A stretch of 14,408 nt of DNA, from contig JAGAUG010000084.1 of assembly GCA_017828935.1 (NCBI GenBank), positions 1 to 14,408 of the forward strand, in the 5' to 3' direction. This DNA is from Oscillospiraceae bacterium (GTDB lineage: Bacteria; Bacillota; Clostridia; Oscillospirales; Ruminococcaceae). The notes under the pieces were generated by a model. That model did not search any database. It had not been told where the DNA came from and saw only the letters and a program-made list of their open reading frames with translations. Both the position numbers and the translations under genes were made by a program. Shown here one piece after another: positions 1 to 7,315 of this stretch. Within the stretch, counting starts at the first letter, position 1, and each line of letters begins with the position of its first letter.

Positions 1-1
1 A

Positions 2-73
2 ATAAAAAAAATAGTTATTTCTAAAAAATATATAGAAACCAAAGATAAGACAGACTTAGAAATAAGTTATTAA
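2..73 (+). CDS. C-terminal end of an upstream gene, possibly ClpX (partial)
   Basis: Reading frame 2 is open from the window edge to a TAA at 71-73 and encodes 23 residues, beginning IKKIVISKKYIE. The pattern of a beta strand with VIS/VIT-Lys followed by a short polar tail resembles the C-terminus of the ClpX unfoldase, and clpX commonly lies just upstream of lon in Clostridia. With only 23 residues this is a gene-order argument more than a sequence match. It could also be chance open sequence in AT-rich DNA. Confidence 0.35.
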   Translation: MKKIVISKKYIETKDKTDLEISY

Positions 74-205
74 ATCTAAATAAAATTTTTATTATGAATT
101 ATGTACCTTGATATTATATAAAATTTATATAATATAGGGTATATAATTTGTGTTTATTATATAAAAATAAAATTTAATTAAAGTCTAAAATATAGGTGCA
201 ATTAG

Positions 206-2539
206 ATGAAAAAAAATACAAAAAATACATACGATAAAATTCCTGTTATAACTTTGAGAGGCGCTGTAATCTTTCCAGGTAGCAAAATGCACTTTGATAT
301 TATAAGACGACAATCTATTTTGGCACTTGAGAAGGCTATTAAACAAGATCAAAAAGTTTTTTTTGTTACTCAAAAAGATTTCACTGTTGAAGAGCCAGAT
401 GTTGACGAAATATATGACGTTGGTGTTATAGCTAATATATTACAGATGACTAGAATTGACAGCGAAGAAATTAAAATTTTAATAGAAATACAAGAAAAAG
501 CAAAAATTATTGATATTCAAAAAACAAATGGTTTTTTTGAAGCAAGCGTCGAGATAATAAAAAATAATAAATATAAATCAGATATTTTTTTAGAAGGACT
601 CATTAAGACAGCAAAAGATCTTTTTGGCAGGTATTGTGGTTTAATTAAAAATATGCCAGAAGAAGTTGTTATGTCGATAATGAACTCTGATGATCCTATT
701 TTTGTTGTCGAAAGTATAGCTTCTAACACGATGATCAATATCGACGTTAAACAGGAAATTTTAGTTAGTTGTGACGTTGTTGAAAAAATAGAATTATTAG
801 TTGAGGAACTTAGCTATGAATTTGATTTGATGTTGATCGAAAAAGACGTTTTAGATAAGCTTCACAGTAAAATAGACCAAAGCCAAAGAGAATATTATCT
901 AAGAGAACAGATGAAAATTATTTCTCAGGAACTCGGAGAAGATATACCATTAGAAGAAAAATATAAATATCAGGATAAAATCGATAAATTAAAGATTAAA
1001 GACAAAGAGATAAAAAATAAATTACTTGACGAAGTTGATAAACTCTCTAGACTGCCTTATAATTCTCCAGAATCGTCGATTATAAAAACTTATTTAGATA
1101 CTTGCTTGGGTTTACCCTGGAATAAAGTTTCGAAAGACAGAATAGATATCGAAAAATCAAAAAAGATTTTAGATAAAGACCACTACGGTTTAGAAGACGT
1201 TAAAGAAAGAATATTAGAATTTTTATCTGTTGTTCAGCTCAAAAAAGAGGTTAATGGATTAGTTTTGTGTTTGTGTGGACCTCCAGGAGTTGGAAAGACG
1301 TCTATTGCTAAATCTATAGCTAAAACTGTAAATCGAAAGTTCGCTCAAATATCTTTAGGTGGCGTTAAAGACGAAAGCGATATTAGAGGTCACAGAAAAA
1401 CTTATATAGGGTCGATGCCTGGTAGAATTATTAACGCTATTAAAACAGCGGGAGTTAAAAATCCGTTGATTTTATTAGACGAAATAGATAAGATGTCTAG
1501 CGATTTTAGAGGCGACCCAGCGTCGGCGATGTTAGAAGTTTTAGACATCGAACAAAATAAAAATTTTGTTGATCATTATTTAGAGATACCGTTTGATTAA
1601 AGTAATGTTTTGTTTATTGCGACAGCTAACGATAAATATTCGATACCGGCGCCGCTTTTAGACAGGATGGAAATTATAGATATAACAAGCTATACAGAAA
1701 ACGAAAAGTTTAACATCGCTAAAAATCATCTTGTTTCTAAGCAAATTAAATTAAATGCACTTTCTTCTCAAGACGTAAAAATTAGCGATCAAGCTATTTT
1801 AGAAATAATAAATTATTATACAGCTGAATCAGGTGTTAGAGAGCTCGAAAGAAAGATTGCTAGAATTTTAAGAAAAATCGCCAAGAAAAAATTAGATTCT
1901 AGTTTAGATTCTAATAAAAAAACAATAATTACAGACAAAAATTTGATTGAATATCTGGGACCTAGGAAGTTTAAAGCAAATAAGCTTTTAGACAAAAACG
2001 AAATAGGAATCGCCACTGGGCTTGCGTGGACAAGTGTCGGTGGAGAAGTGATGCATATAGAAGTTTCGGCGCTTAGCGGTAGCGGAAAAATAGAACTTAC
2101 TGGAAACTTAGGCGATGTTATGAAAGAATCGGCAAGGACTGCTATAAGCTACGTTAGAAGTCGATCAAAAGATTTCGGAATCGACGAAGATTTTTATAAA
2201 AATAAAGATATACACATACATGCTCCTGAGGGAGGAATTCCCAAAGATGGACCGTCGGCAGGAGTAACGATCTGTACAGCACTTGTTTCGGAACTTACTA
2301 AAAAGCCGGTAAAAAAAGATATCGCAATGACAGGAGAGATTACACTAAGAGGGCGTGTGTTACCTATTGGAGGTCTAAAAGAAAAAACAATGGCGGCGTA
2401 TAATACAGGTGTAAAAACTGTTTTTATTCCGAAAGAAAACGAGCCTGATTTATACGAGATAGATCCGGTTGTTAGAGAGTCTGTTAAATTTATTGCAGTA
2501 GACAAAATCGAAAGTATTTTAAACGAAGTTTTAATTTAA
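206..2539 (+). pseudogene. lon: ATP-dependent protease Lon, interrupted by one in-frame TAA codon
   Basis: This is a full-length LonA (778 codons, close to the 774-784 residues of the family) with one internal stop. Translation starts at ATG 206 behind AGGTG at 194-198. Visible parts are the N-terminal substrate-binding domain (about 1-190), a helical linker, an AAA+ domain with Walker A GPPGVGKT at 358-365 and Walker B LLLDEIDK around D425/E426, then the Ser-Lys protease domain with PKDGPSAG (S684) and GGLKEK carrying the catalytic lysine. The stop at 1598-1600 (codon 465) sits in the conserved PFD-L-SNVLF stretch, where Leu TTA has become TAA. The frame then continues without any shift to 2539. 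The break falls between Walker B and the sensor 1 ATAN motif, so neither half holds a complete ATPase. The downstream half has no ribosome binding site; its first possible initiator is a TTG at 1610 inside the conserved motif. Outside this codon the gene looks unspoiled, so the change is recent, a readthrough case or a sequencing error. Confidence 0.9.
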
Positions 2540-2575
2540 AATATTTTAAATATATTTTTAGGAGAAAGATTTACT

Positions 2576-3088
2576 ATGTTAGATATAAAAATTTCGAATT
2601 TATTAAACGATCAAATAAATAAAGAGTTATATTCGGCTTATCTTTATTTGTATTTTTCTAATTACTATGAAGAACAGGGTTTAAGTGGATTTGCTAACTG
2701 GTATCGAATTCAAGCTCAAGAAGAAAGAGATCACGCGATGTTGATGAGACAATATTTGTTAAACAACTCAGAGAAAGTAATTTTAAAGCAAATTGACGAG
2801 CCCAAGATAGAACTTAAAAAAAATATAGACGCTTTAAAGGCGGGATTAGATCACGAGAAGTATGTAACTGAACTTATTAATAATATATATTTAGTAGCTT
2901 ATGAAATTAAAGATTTTAGGACGATGCAGTTTTTAGATTGGTTTGTTAAAGAACAGGGCGAAGAAGAAACTAACGCTGATAACCTAGTAAAAAAGATGGA
3001 AATGTTTGGAGATGACGCAAAGAGTTTGTATTTACTTGATCAAGAGTTAGCTTCAAGATTATATTCAGCACCATCGTTAGTTTTATAA
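2576..3088 (+). CDS. Bacterial non-haem ferritin
   Basis: This 170-residue four-helix-bundle protein would assemble into a 24-subunit cytoplasmic shell that oxidises Fe(II) and stores it as ferric mineral. All ferroxidase ligands fall at the positions known in E. coli FtnA: E17, E50 and H53 (in EERDH), E94, Q127 and E130. There is no haem-binding methionine pattern that would suggest bacterioferritin. The ATG is preceded by AGGAGAAAG about 8 bases upstream. The gene follows lon by 36 bases with no terminator between, so the two may share a transcript; a terminator hairpin follows at 3143. Length and motifs indicate an intact, functional protein. Confidence 0.95.
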   Translation: MLDIKISNLLNDQINKELYSAYLYLYFSNYYEEQGLSGFANWYRIQAQEERDHAMLMRQYLLNNSEKVILKQIDEPKIELKKNIDALKAGLDHEKYVTELINNIYLVAYEIKDFRTMQFLDWFVKEQGEEETNADNLVKKMEMFGDDAKSLYLLDQELASRLYSAPSLVL

Positions 3089-3090
3089 AT

Positions 3091-3193
3091 TGGTTCTTTG
3101 TCAAGAGCTCAGGTGGAAAATTCTGTAAATAGTTTTTTGTGAGGTAGTATGTAAATCTATACTGCCTTTTTTTGTTGTCTGTATTTGAGCTCT
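3091..3193. mobile_element. Possible insertion-sequence end (remnant)
   Basis: The non-coding stretch after ferritin opens with GGTTCTTTGTCAA at 3093-3105, which resembles terminal inverted repeats of ISL3-family elements as I remember them. AGAGCTCA (3104-3111) recurs inverted as TGAGCTCT (3186-3193). No transposase reading frame is present. The resemblance is short and the call could be wrong; it may simply be unremarkable intergenic DNA around the terminator. Confidence 0.2.
3143..3173 (+). terminator. Rho-independent terminator after ferritin
   Basis: GGTAGTAT (3143-3150) pairs with ATACTGCC (3159-3166), with one G-U pair and an 8-base loop, followed by seven T at 3167-3173. It sits 55 bases after the ferritin stop and in the right orientation to end a lon-ferritin transcript. 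Confidence 0.8.
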
Positions 3194-3210
3194 ATTCTTT
3201 TACATCCCAA

Positions 3211-3240
3211 CATTTATTATAGAGCCATTTATTATAGAGC
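3211..3240. repeat. 15-bp perfect tandem duplication
   Basis: CATTTATTATAGAGC occurs twice head to tail (3211-3225 and 3226-3240). It lies in the ferritin to S1-protein gap (3089-3360), which holds no gene I can support. Each copy contains a TATTATAG stretch, but no matching -35 element is evident. Confidence 0.9.
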
Positions 3241-3301
3241 CTAAATTCAAAAGTTAGAAGCTTCTGGCATGGGAGCGCCGAAAAGCAAGAGCAAATATTT
3301 T

Positions 3302-3343
3302 AAGCTTACTAGAACTAAATAAAAATTCTAGTAAGCTTTTTTT
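3302..3343 (+). terminator. Rho-independent terminator with no obvious gene before it
   Basis: A perfect 13-bp stem (3302-3314 with 3326-3338) and 11-base loop are followed by T-rich DNA to 3343. The T tract is on the plus strand, but ferritin already has its own terminator at 3143 and no plus-strand gene lies between. The hairpin also lies 18-59 bases beyond the stop of the minus-strand S1 gene and could end that transcript, although the U run in that direction is poor. Confidence 0.7.
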
Positions 3344-3360
3344 GAATTTTAAAATATATA

Positions 3361-4314
3361 CTAAACAAAAGATAAATTAATATTTTGATTTGAAAAATCA
3401 GTCTCAATTAGTTTTTCGCTATTGAACGGAGAATAACACCAATAATCTATATGTTTGTCTCTAACAAAATATTCTGGTGGTGAATTTTTATATATTTCAT
3501 CAAAAGAATCTACGATAATCAACTTAACTTTCATTTTGTCGGGAATCAAATTTTTTATAAAAACACTTGCTTGTTGACCAGGAAAGACGTTATCTTTTGG
3601 TTCTGCGAGTCCAGCTAGATTCGGAGTAAGCTCTACAAAAATTCCGTAATTTTCAATTGATCTAATAACGCCAGCGACAGTTTCTCCGACTTCAAATAAA
3701 TTAGCGTTCTCTTCCCAAGTCCCAAGTAATTCTTTGTGAGATAAACAAACCCGACCCAAATTATCTATTGATTTAACAACAGCTTTTATATTATCTCCAA
3801 CGCGAAACCGATCTGTTGGGTGACTTATTCTAGAAACTGAGATAGCGTCTATTGGTAATAGCGAAGCAACTCCACATCCTATATCAACAAAGCATCCAAA
3901 AGCTTCGATATGGGTGATCTTAGCGTCAATAATATCGCCAGGTTTTAAGCCAGATATATAATTAGATATACATTCTTCTTGTAATATTTTTCTAGATAAT
4001 ATAGCGTAAGGCTCTTCGTTTACCGGTGAAACAATATTTGTTATTTTAAACAAAACAGGTTTATTAACTTTCGATATTATCGCTATATCTTTTGTTGTTC
4101 CTTCTAAGATTCCAATCGCGACTTCTTCTCTCGGGATAATACCTTTGATACAACCCAAGTCTACGATTAGATTATGTGTACTATCACAAACAATTGCGTG
4201 AGCTTCTAAAGTTTTTTTAGTTTGAAAAGCGTCATATAAAGTTTGTAAGTTCTTTAAATAATATTTATTTGATGGAGTGTCTATTATCCAGCCTTCTGGG
4301 TAATATGTTGACAT
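3361..4314 (-). CDS. S1 RNA-binding domain protein (ribosomal protein S1-like)
   Basis: The gene encodes 317 residues with three S1-type OB-fold domains at roughly 33-110, 122-198 and 207-275. The second is the clearest, with GDIIDAKITHIEAFGCFVDI; the third has VAGVIRSIENYGIFVEL. Proteins of this size and layout are common in Clostridia, often annotated as S1-like, and are expected to bind RNA and ribosomes. An upstream in-frame ATG at 4344 would add ten residues, but AGGAGG lies at 4322-4327 inside that extension, exactly 7 bases before the ATG at 4314, so 4314 is the start. The gene is transcribed divergently from spoIIGA. The C-terminal 40 residues after the third domain match no motif I recognise. 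Function beyond RNA binding is not established by the sequence. Confidence 0.85.
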   Translation of the reverse strand: MSTYYPEGWIIDTPSNKYYLKNLQTLYDAFQTKKTLEAHAIVCDSTHNLIVDLGCIKGIIPREEVAIGILEGTTKDIAIISKVNKPVLFKITNIVSPVNEEPYAILSRKILQEECISNYISGLKPGDIIDAKITHIEAFGCFVDIGCGVASLLPIDAISVSRISHPTDRFRVGDNIKAVVKSIDNLGRVCLSHKELLGTWEENANLFEVGETVAGVIRSIENYGIFVELTPNLAGLAEPKDNVFPGQQASVFIKNLIPDKMKVKLIIVDSFDEIYKNSPPEYFVRDKHIDYWCYSPFNSEKLIETDFSNQNINLSFV

Positions 4315-4424
4315 ATAAAAACCTCCTAATTTATTAATAGCCATTTTTTTATTAACTCATACTATATATATCTATGACTCAAATATTTTGATTATGTTAT
4401 TTGTTTTTTATATTTGTTTTTTAT

Positions 4425-4458
4425 TTCGACATAATATTTTATAGCCTAGCATTATAAT
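4425..4458 (+). promoter_or_regulatory. Candidate Spo0A-controlled spoIIGA promoter
   Basis: TTCGACA at 4425-4431 is the exact reverse complement of the 0A box TGTCGAA. A TATAAT box lies at 4453-4458. Taking TTCGAC as the -35-like element leaves 22 bases before the -10. The Bacillus subtilis spoIIG promoter is known for a similarly wide spacing of 22 bases and for Spo0A binding over its -35 region. Position upstream of spoIIGA, box and spacing all agree, but a single 7-mer in AT-rich DNA is modest evidence. Confidence 0.55.
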
Positions 4459-4525
4459 TAAATAAGAAGTTCTCTGGAGCGAGGGCTCCAGAATTAATAA
4501 TTAGCCTAGCATTATAATTAAATAA
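4442..4525. repeat. 24-bp direct repeats flanking a hairpin, upstream of spoIIGA
   Basis: TAGCCTAGCATTATAATTAA and four more bases are present identically at 4442-4465 and 4502-4525, offset by exactly 60 bases. Each copy contains TATAAT (4453-4458 and 4513-4518). Between them a GC-rich hairpin, TCTGGAGC (4473-4480) with GCTCCAGA (4485-4492) and loop GAGG, stands out from the AT-rich surroundings. There is no T run, so it is not a terminator for spoIIGA. It may be a duplicated promoter or the scar of a small insertion. Confidence 0.85.
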
Positions 4526-4567
4526 AATTAATAAATAATAAATTTAAAATTAGGATGTGAAAGCAAT

Positions 4568-5428
4568 GTGACGATATATATAGATATATTAATAATAACT
4601 AATATAATAATAAATTATTTTTTATTATTACTAACAACAAAATTTTGTTTATATAAACCAAAACGAAAAAATATTTTACTAGCTTCTATAGTTGGAGGAA
4701 TATATTCTTTAGTTAATTTATTACCTGAACTTTCGTTTATTTTTATTTTTTTATTAAAATTAATATCGTGTTTTATTATGACATTAATTTTATTTGAATT
4801 TAAAAATAAAAATTTATTAAAAAATTACTATATTTTTTTTATAATTAATTTTATATTTTCTGGTCTTATGATGACTTTTTGGTTTTTTATTTCGCCAGTT
4901 GGGATGAATATAAATAACGGTGTTGTTTATTTTAATATTTCGACGATTACTTTAATTATATCGATATTGATAGCCTATATAATAATAAATATTTTTGTAT
5001 TAATAACAAAAAAAGTTCCAATAGAAATAAAAGATTATTTAGTCGAAGTTTATATTAATAATCAAAAAATAAAATTAAAAGGCTTTGTCGATACCGGAAA
5101 CTTTCTATGTGATATTTTTTCGGCGACGCCAGTTGTAATTTGTAAGTTTGATTCGATTTCTAGTATCTTACCGACAGATATAAAAAAAATTATTTTAAAT
5201 AATAATATAAATAATATAAATTTTATATCTAAATATAATCTAAGATTAATACCTTATAAGACAATATCTAATCAAGAATTTATTATAGCTCTAAGACCAG
5301 AAAAGTTTGTTTTAATTAATAATAATAAATATATAAATATAAACGATGTCTATATCGGTCTAGTTTTAGATACAGATTTATTAAATAAAAACTATGATAT
5401 TATCTTAAATCCTAGGCTCATAAAATAA
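4568..5428 (+). CDS. spoIIGA: Sporulation sigma-E processing aspartic peptidase SpoIIGA
   Basis: SpoIIGA is the membrane protease that removes the pro-sequence of pro-SigE in the mother cell after the forespore signal. The 286-residue product has five hydrophobic helices in the N-terminal 150 residues and a soluble C-terminal domain with the aspartic-protease motif FVDTGN; D175 is the catalytic aspartate, in place of the DSGN usual in Bacillus. Translation starts at GTG 4568: AGGATGTGA at 4552-4560 is 7 bases upstream, and the overlapping ATG at 4566 runs straight into TGA. sigE follows after 32 bases, the standard arrangement. The sequence is diverged and rich in Ile, Asn and Lys, as expected for the base composition, but has no interruption. 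Confidence 0.93.
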   Translation: MTIYIDILIITNIIINYFLLLLTTKFCLYKPKRKNILLASIVGGIYSLVNLLPELSFIFIFLLKLISCFIMTLILFEFKNKNLLKNYYIFFIINFIFSGLMMTFWFFISPVGMNINNGVVYFNISTITLIISILIAYIIINIFVLITKKVPIEIKDYLVEVYINNQKIKLKGFVDTGNFLCDIFSATPVVICKFDSISSILPTDIKKIILNNNINNINFISKYNLRLIPYKTISNQEFIIALRPEKFVLINNNKYININDVYIGLVLDTDLLNKNYDIILNPRLIK

Positions 5429-5460
5429 AAATATAATTAAAAAATATAGGAGGTTTTATC

Positions 5461-6168
5461 TTGAAAAAAATTTTTTTAAAACTTATAAATTTTATAATAA
5501 AAAAATTAAAAAAACTAAACGGAATATATTATATTAACTCTCCAGACGTTTTACCAGCGCCTCTATCAAAAGAAGAAGAGACAGAAATTTTTTTAAGATT
5601 AGAAAAAAACGACGAAAGAGCGAAGCAAAAATTAATAGTTCATAATTTAAGATTAGTTGTTTATATCGCGAAAAAGTTTGAATCTACAGGTATTTGTATC
5701 GACGATTTAATTTCAATCGGAACTATTGGTTTAATTAAAGCTGTTAATACTTTTTGTCCGAGTAAAAATATTAAACTTGCGACGTACGCTTCTAGATGTA
5801 TCGAAAACGAAATTTTAATGCACTTGAGAAAAGTTCAGTCTAGTAAGAACGATATTTCTATCGATGAACCTCTTAACGTTGATTGGGACGGAAACGAGCT
5901 ATTATTATCTGATATTCTAGGAACAGACGAAAATATTGTTAATTATAATATAGAACTCGACGTGGAGAAAAATATACTTATTTCGGCGATTAATCGTTTA
6001 GACCAAAGAGAGCGAAATATTATGAATCTTCGATTTGGGCTCCAAAATAATAACGAACATACTCAAAAAGAAGTCGCTGATATGATCGGGATTTCTCAGT
6101 CTTATATTTCAAGAATCGAAAAACGAGTAATAAAAAAATTAAAAAAAGATCTAGAAAAAGTAATCTGA
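5461..6168 (+). CDS. sigE: RNA polymerase sporulation sigma factor SigE (pro-sigma-E)
   Basis: This is the early mother-cell sigma factor, 235 residues. It retains the basic amphipathic pro-sequence MKKIFLKLINFIIKKLKKLN and the GIYYINS stretch that aligns with the SpoIIGA cleavage region of B. subtilis (VYYIGGS), placing cleavage near Y23/Y24. Sigma region 2 is clear (NLRLVVYIAKKFE, DLISIGTIGLIKAVNTF, KLATYASRCIENEILM), as are the SigE signature DEPLNVDWDGNELLLSDILGTD and region 4 with the helix-turn-helix KEVADMIGISQSYISRIEK. Translation begins at TTG 5461, 6 bases after a perfect AGGAGGT at 5448-5454. It is very probably co-transcribed with spoIIGA. Confidence 0.97.
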   Translation: MKKIFLKLINFIIKKLKKLNGIYYINSPDVLPAPLSKEEETEIFLRLEKNDERAKQKLIVHNLRLVVYIAKKFESTGICIDDLISIGTIGLIKAVNTFCPSKNIKLATYASRCIENEILMHLRKVQSSKNDISIDEPLNVDWDGNELLLSDILGTDENIVNYNIELDVEKNILISAINRLDQRERNIMNLRFGLQNNNEHTQKEVADMIGISQSYISRIEKRVIKKLKKDLEKVI

Positions 6169-6172
6169 TGAA

Positions 6173-6203
6173 TTGACTCCTTTTTTTTGTTAATACTTAT
6201 AAT
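6173..6203 (+). promoter_or_regulatory. Candidate promoter before sigG
   Basis: TTGACT (6173-6178) and TATAAT (6198-6203) are separated by 19 bases that include a T8 run. This fits a sigma-A type promoter only loosely, because 17 bases is ideal. In Bacillus the sigG gene is read from a SigF promoter; I see no convincing SigF -10 element here. Confidence 0.35.
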
Positions 6204-6249
6204 ATAAGATAAAGATTTGATAGAGCTAAAGAAGGAGAACTTTGTTGGG

Positions 6250-7023
6250 ATGTTTATAAATAAAGTTGAAATATGTGGTGTTAATACGACCCAGTTGACA
6301 GTCTTAAAAGAAAAAGAAAAAGAGAAACTACTACGCGAAGCTAAAAACGGAAGTAAAGAAGCTCGAGAAAAATTAGTAAACGGAAATTTAAGATTGGTTT
6401 TAAGTATAGTTCAAAAATTTAATAATCGCGGAGAAAACTTAGATGATTTATTTCAAGTTGGTTGTATTGGCCTAATAAAATCAATCGATAATTTTGATAT
6501 AAACCAAAACGTAAGGTTTTCGACGTACGCTGTTCCGATGATTATCGGAGAGATAAGAAGATATCTAAGAGATAATAACTCTGTTAGAGTTAGTCGCTCT
6601 ATGAAAGATATTGCTTATAAGGCGATGCAAGTAAAAGAAAATTTAATAAATAATAATTCAAAAGAACCGACAATCGAAGAAATCGCGAAAGAGATGGGTG
6701 TAAACAAAGAAGACGTTGTTTTAGCGCTAGAATCAATCGTTGATCCAGTTTCTTTATATGATCCTATTTTTTCTGACGGTGGCGATACAATATATGTAAT
6801 GGATCAAGTTGGAGATAAAAACGACGACAAAAATTGGTTAGCTGAAATCGCAATAAAAGAAGCGATTGAAAAACTCGGTGAGCGAGAGAAAACTATATTA
6901 TCGCTGAGATTCTTTAAAGGCAAGACTCAAATGGAAGTTGCTCAAGAGATAGGGATCTCTCAAGCGCAAGTTTCTAGACTAGAAAAAGGCGCTTTAGATC
7001 AAATAAAAAGCGCCAATAAATAA
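6250..7023 (+). CDS. sigG: RNA polymerase sporulation sigma factor SigG
   Basis: This is the late forespore sigma factor, 257 residues from ATG 6250 (260 in B. subtilis). Highly conserved blocks include NKVEICGVNT at the N-terminus, AREKLVNGNLRLVLS, DDLFQVGCIGLIKSIDNFD, FSTYAVPMIIGEIRRYLRDN, RVSRSMKDIAYKA, DPVSLYDPIFSDGGD and the region 4 helix-turn-helix GKTQMEVAQEIGISQAQVSRLEKG. An in-frame TTG at 6217 would add 11 residues not seen in the family, so 6250 is preferred. The GGAG at 6234-6237 is 12 bases upstream, slightly far. sigG directly after sigE is the standard clostridial and bacillar order. A terminator follows. Confidence 0.96.
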   Translation: MFINKVEICGVNTTQLTVLKEKEKEKLLREAKNGSKEAREKLVNGNLRLVLSIVQKFNNRGENLDDLFQVGCIGLIKSIDNFDINQNVRFSTYAVPMIIGEIRRYLRDNNSVRVSRSMKDIAYKAMQVKENLINNNSKEPTIEEIAKEMGVNKEDVVLALESIVDPVSLYDPIFSDGGDTIYVMDQVGDKNDDKNWLAEIAIKEAIEKLGEREKTILSLRFFKGKTQMEVAQEIGISQAQVSRLEKGALDQIKSANK

Positions 7024-7043
7024 TTTTTTTATTTTATATTTTT

Positions 7044-7113
7044 AGTGATTGAAATAATTTCTGTTAATTTTTTATTTTATAATTTATTTTAACAGAAATT
7101 CAATCGCTTTTTT
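7044..7113 (+). terminator. Terminator of the spoIIGA-sigE-sigG cluster
   Basis: A long imperfect stem (about 7044-7067 with 7088-7107) pairs AGTGATTGAA and TTTCTGTTAA with TTAACAGAAATTCAATCGCT, leaving a 4-base bulge, and is followed by six T at 7108-7113. It lies 20 bases after the sigG stop. Confidence 0.75.
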
Positions 7114-7186
7114 GTTATTTTTCTTAATATTAATTATATAAATAAATATTTTTTTATTATAATACTATAAAATTATTATAAAACTA

Positions 7187-7214
7187 TTGATTTTTTTTTT
7201 TTTTTAAATATAAT
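7187..7214 (+). promoter_or_regulatory. Candidate promoter with a T15 run in its spacer
   Basis: TTGATT (7187-7192) and TATAAT (7209-7214) lie 16 bases apart, and the spacer is thirteen T followed by three A. The T run is 15 long in total (7191-7205). It sits about 100 bases upstream of the ATPase gene in the otherwise featureless, AT-rich gap 7114-7315. A change in run length would change promoter spacing directly. Confidence 0.5.
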
Positions 7215-7315
7215 AAAATATATAAGATAACTAGTGAATTTATAACTATATTTTTGGCAAAAAATAACTTTTTTTAATTAATATTTTGTTTTTGTTATTT
7301 TGTGAGGTTAATTTT

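Noticed and set aside
1598..1600. Recoded stop codon or alternative genetic code
   Set aside because: TAA is a normal stop for most other genes here, and it is not a known selenocysteine or pyrrolysine codon; a point mutation is simpler.
2194..2505. Minus-strand open frames within lon (also 517-738 and 1816-2016)
   Set aside because: They are shadows of conserved Lon coding sequence, with no ribosome binding site or recognisable product.
1610..2539. A separate protein starting at TTG 1610
   Set aside because: The TTG is a conserved internal Leu of Lon, has no ribosome binding site, and lies 9 bases after a stop in the same frame.
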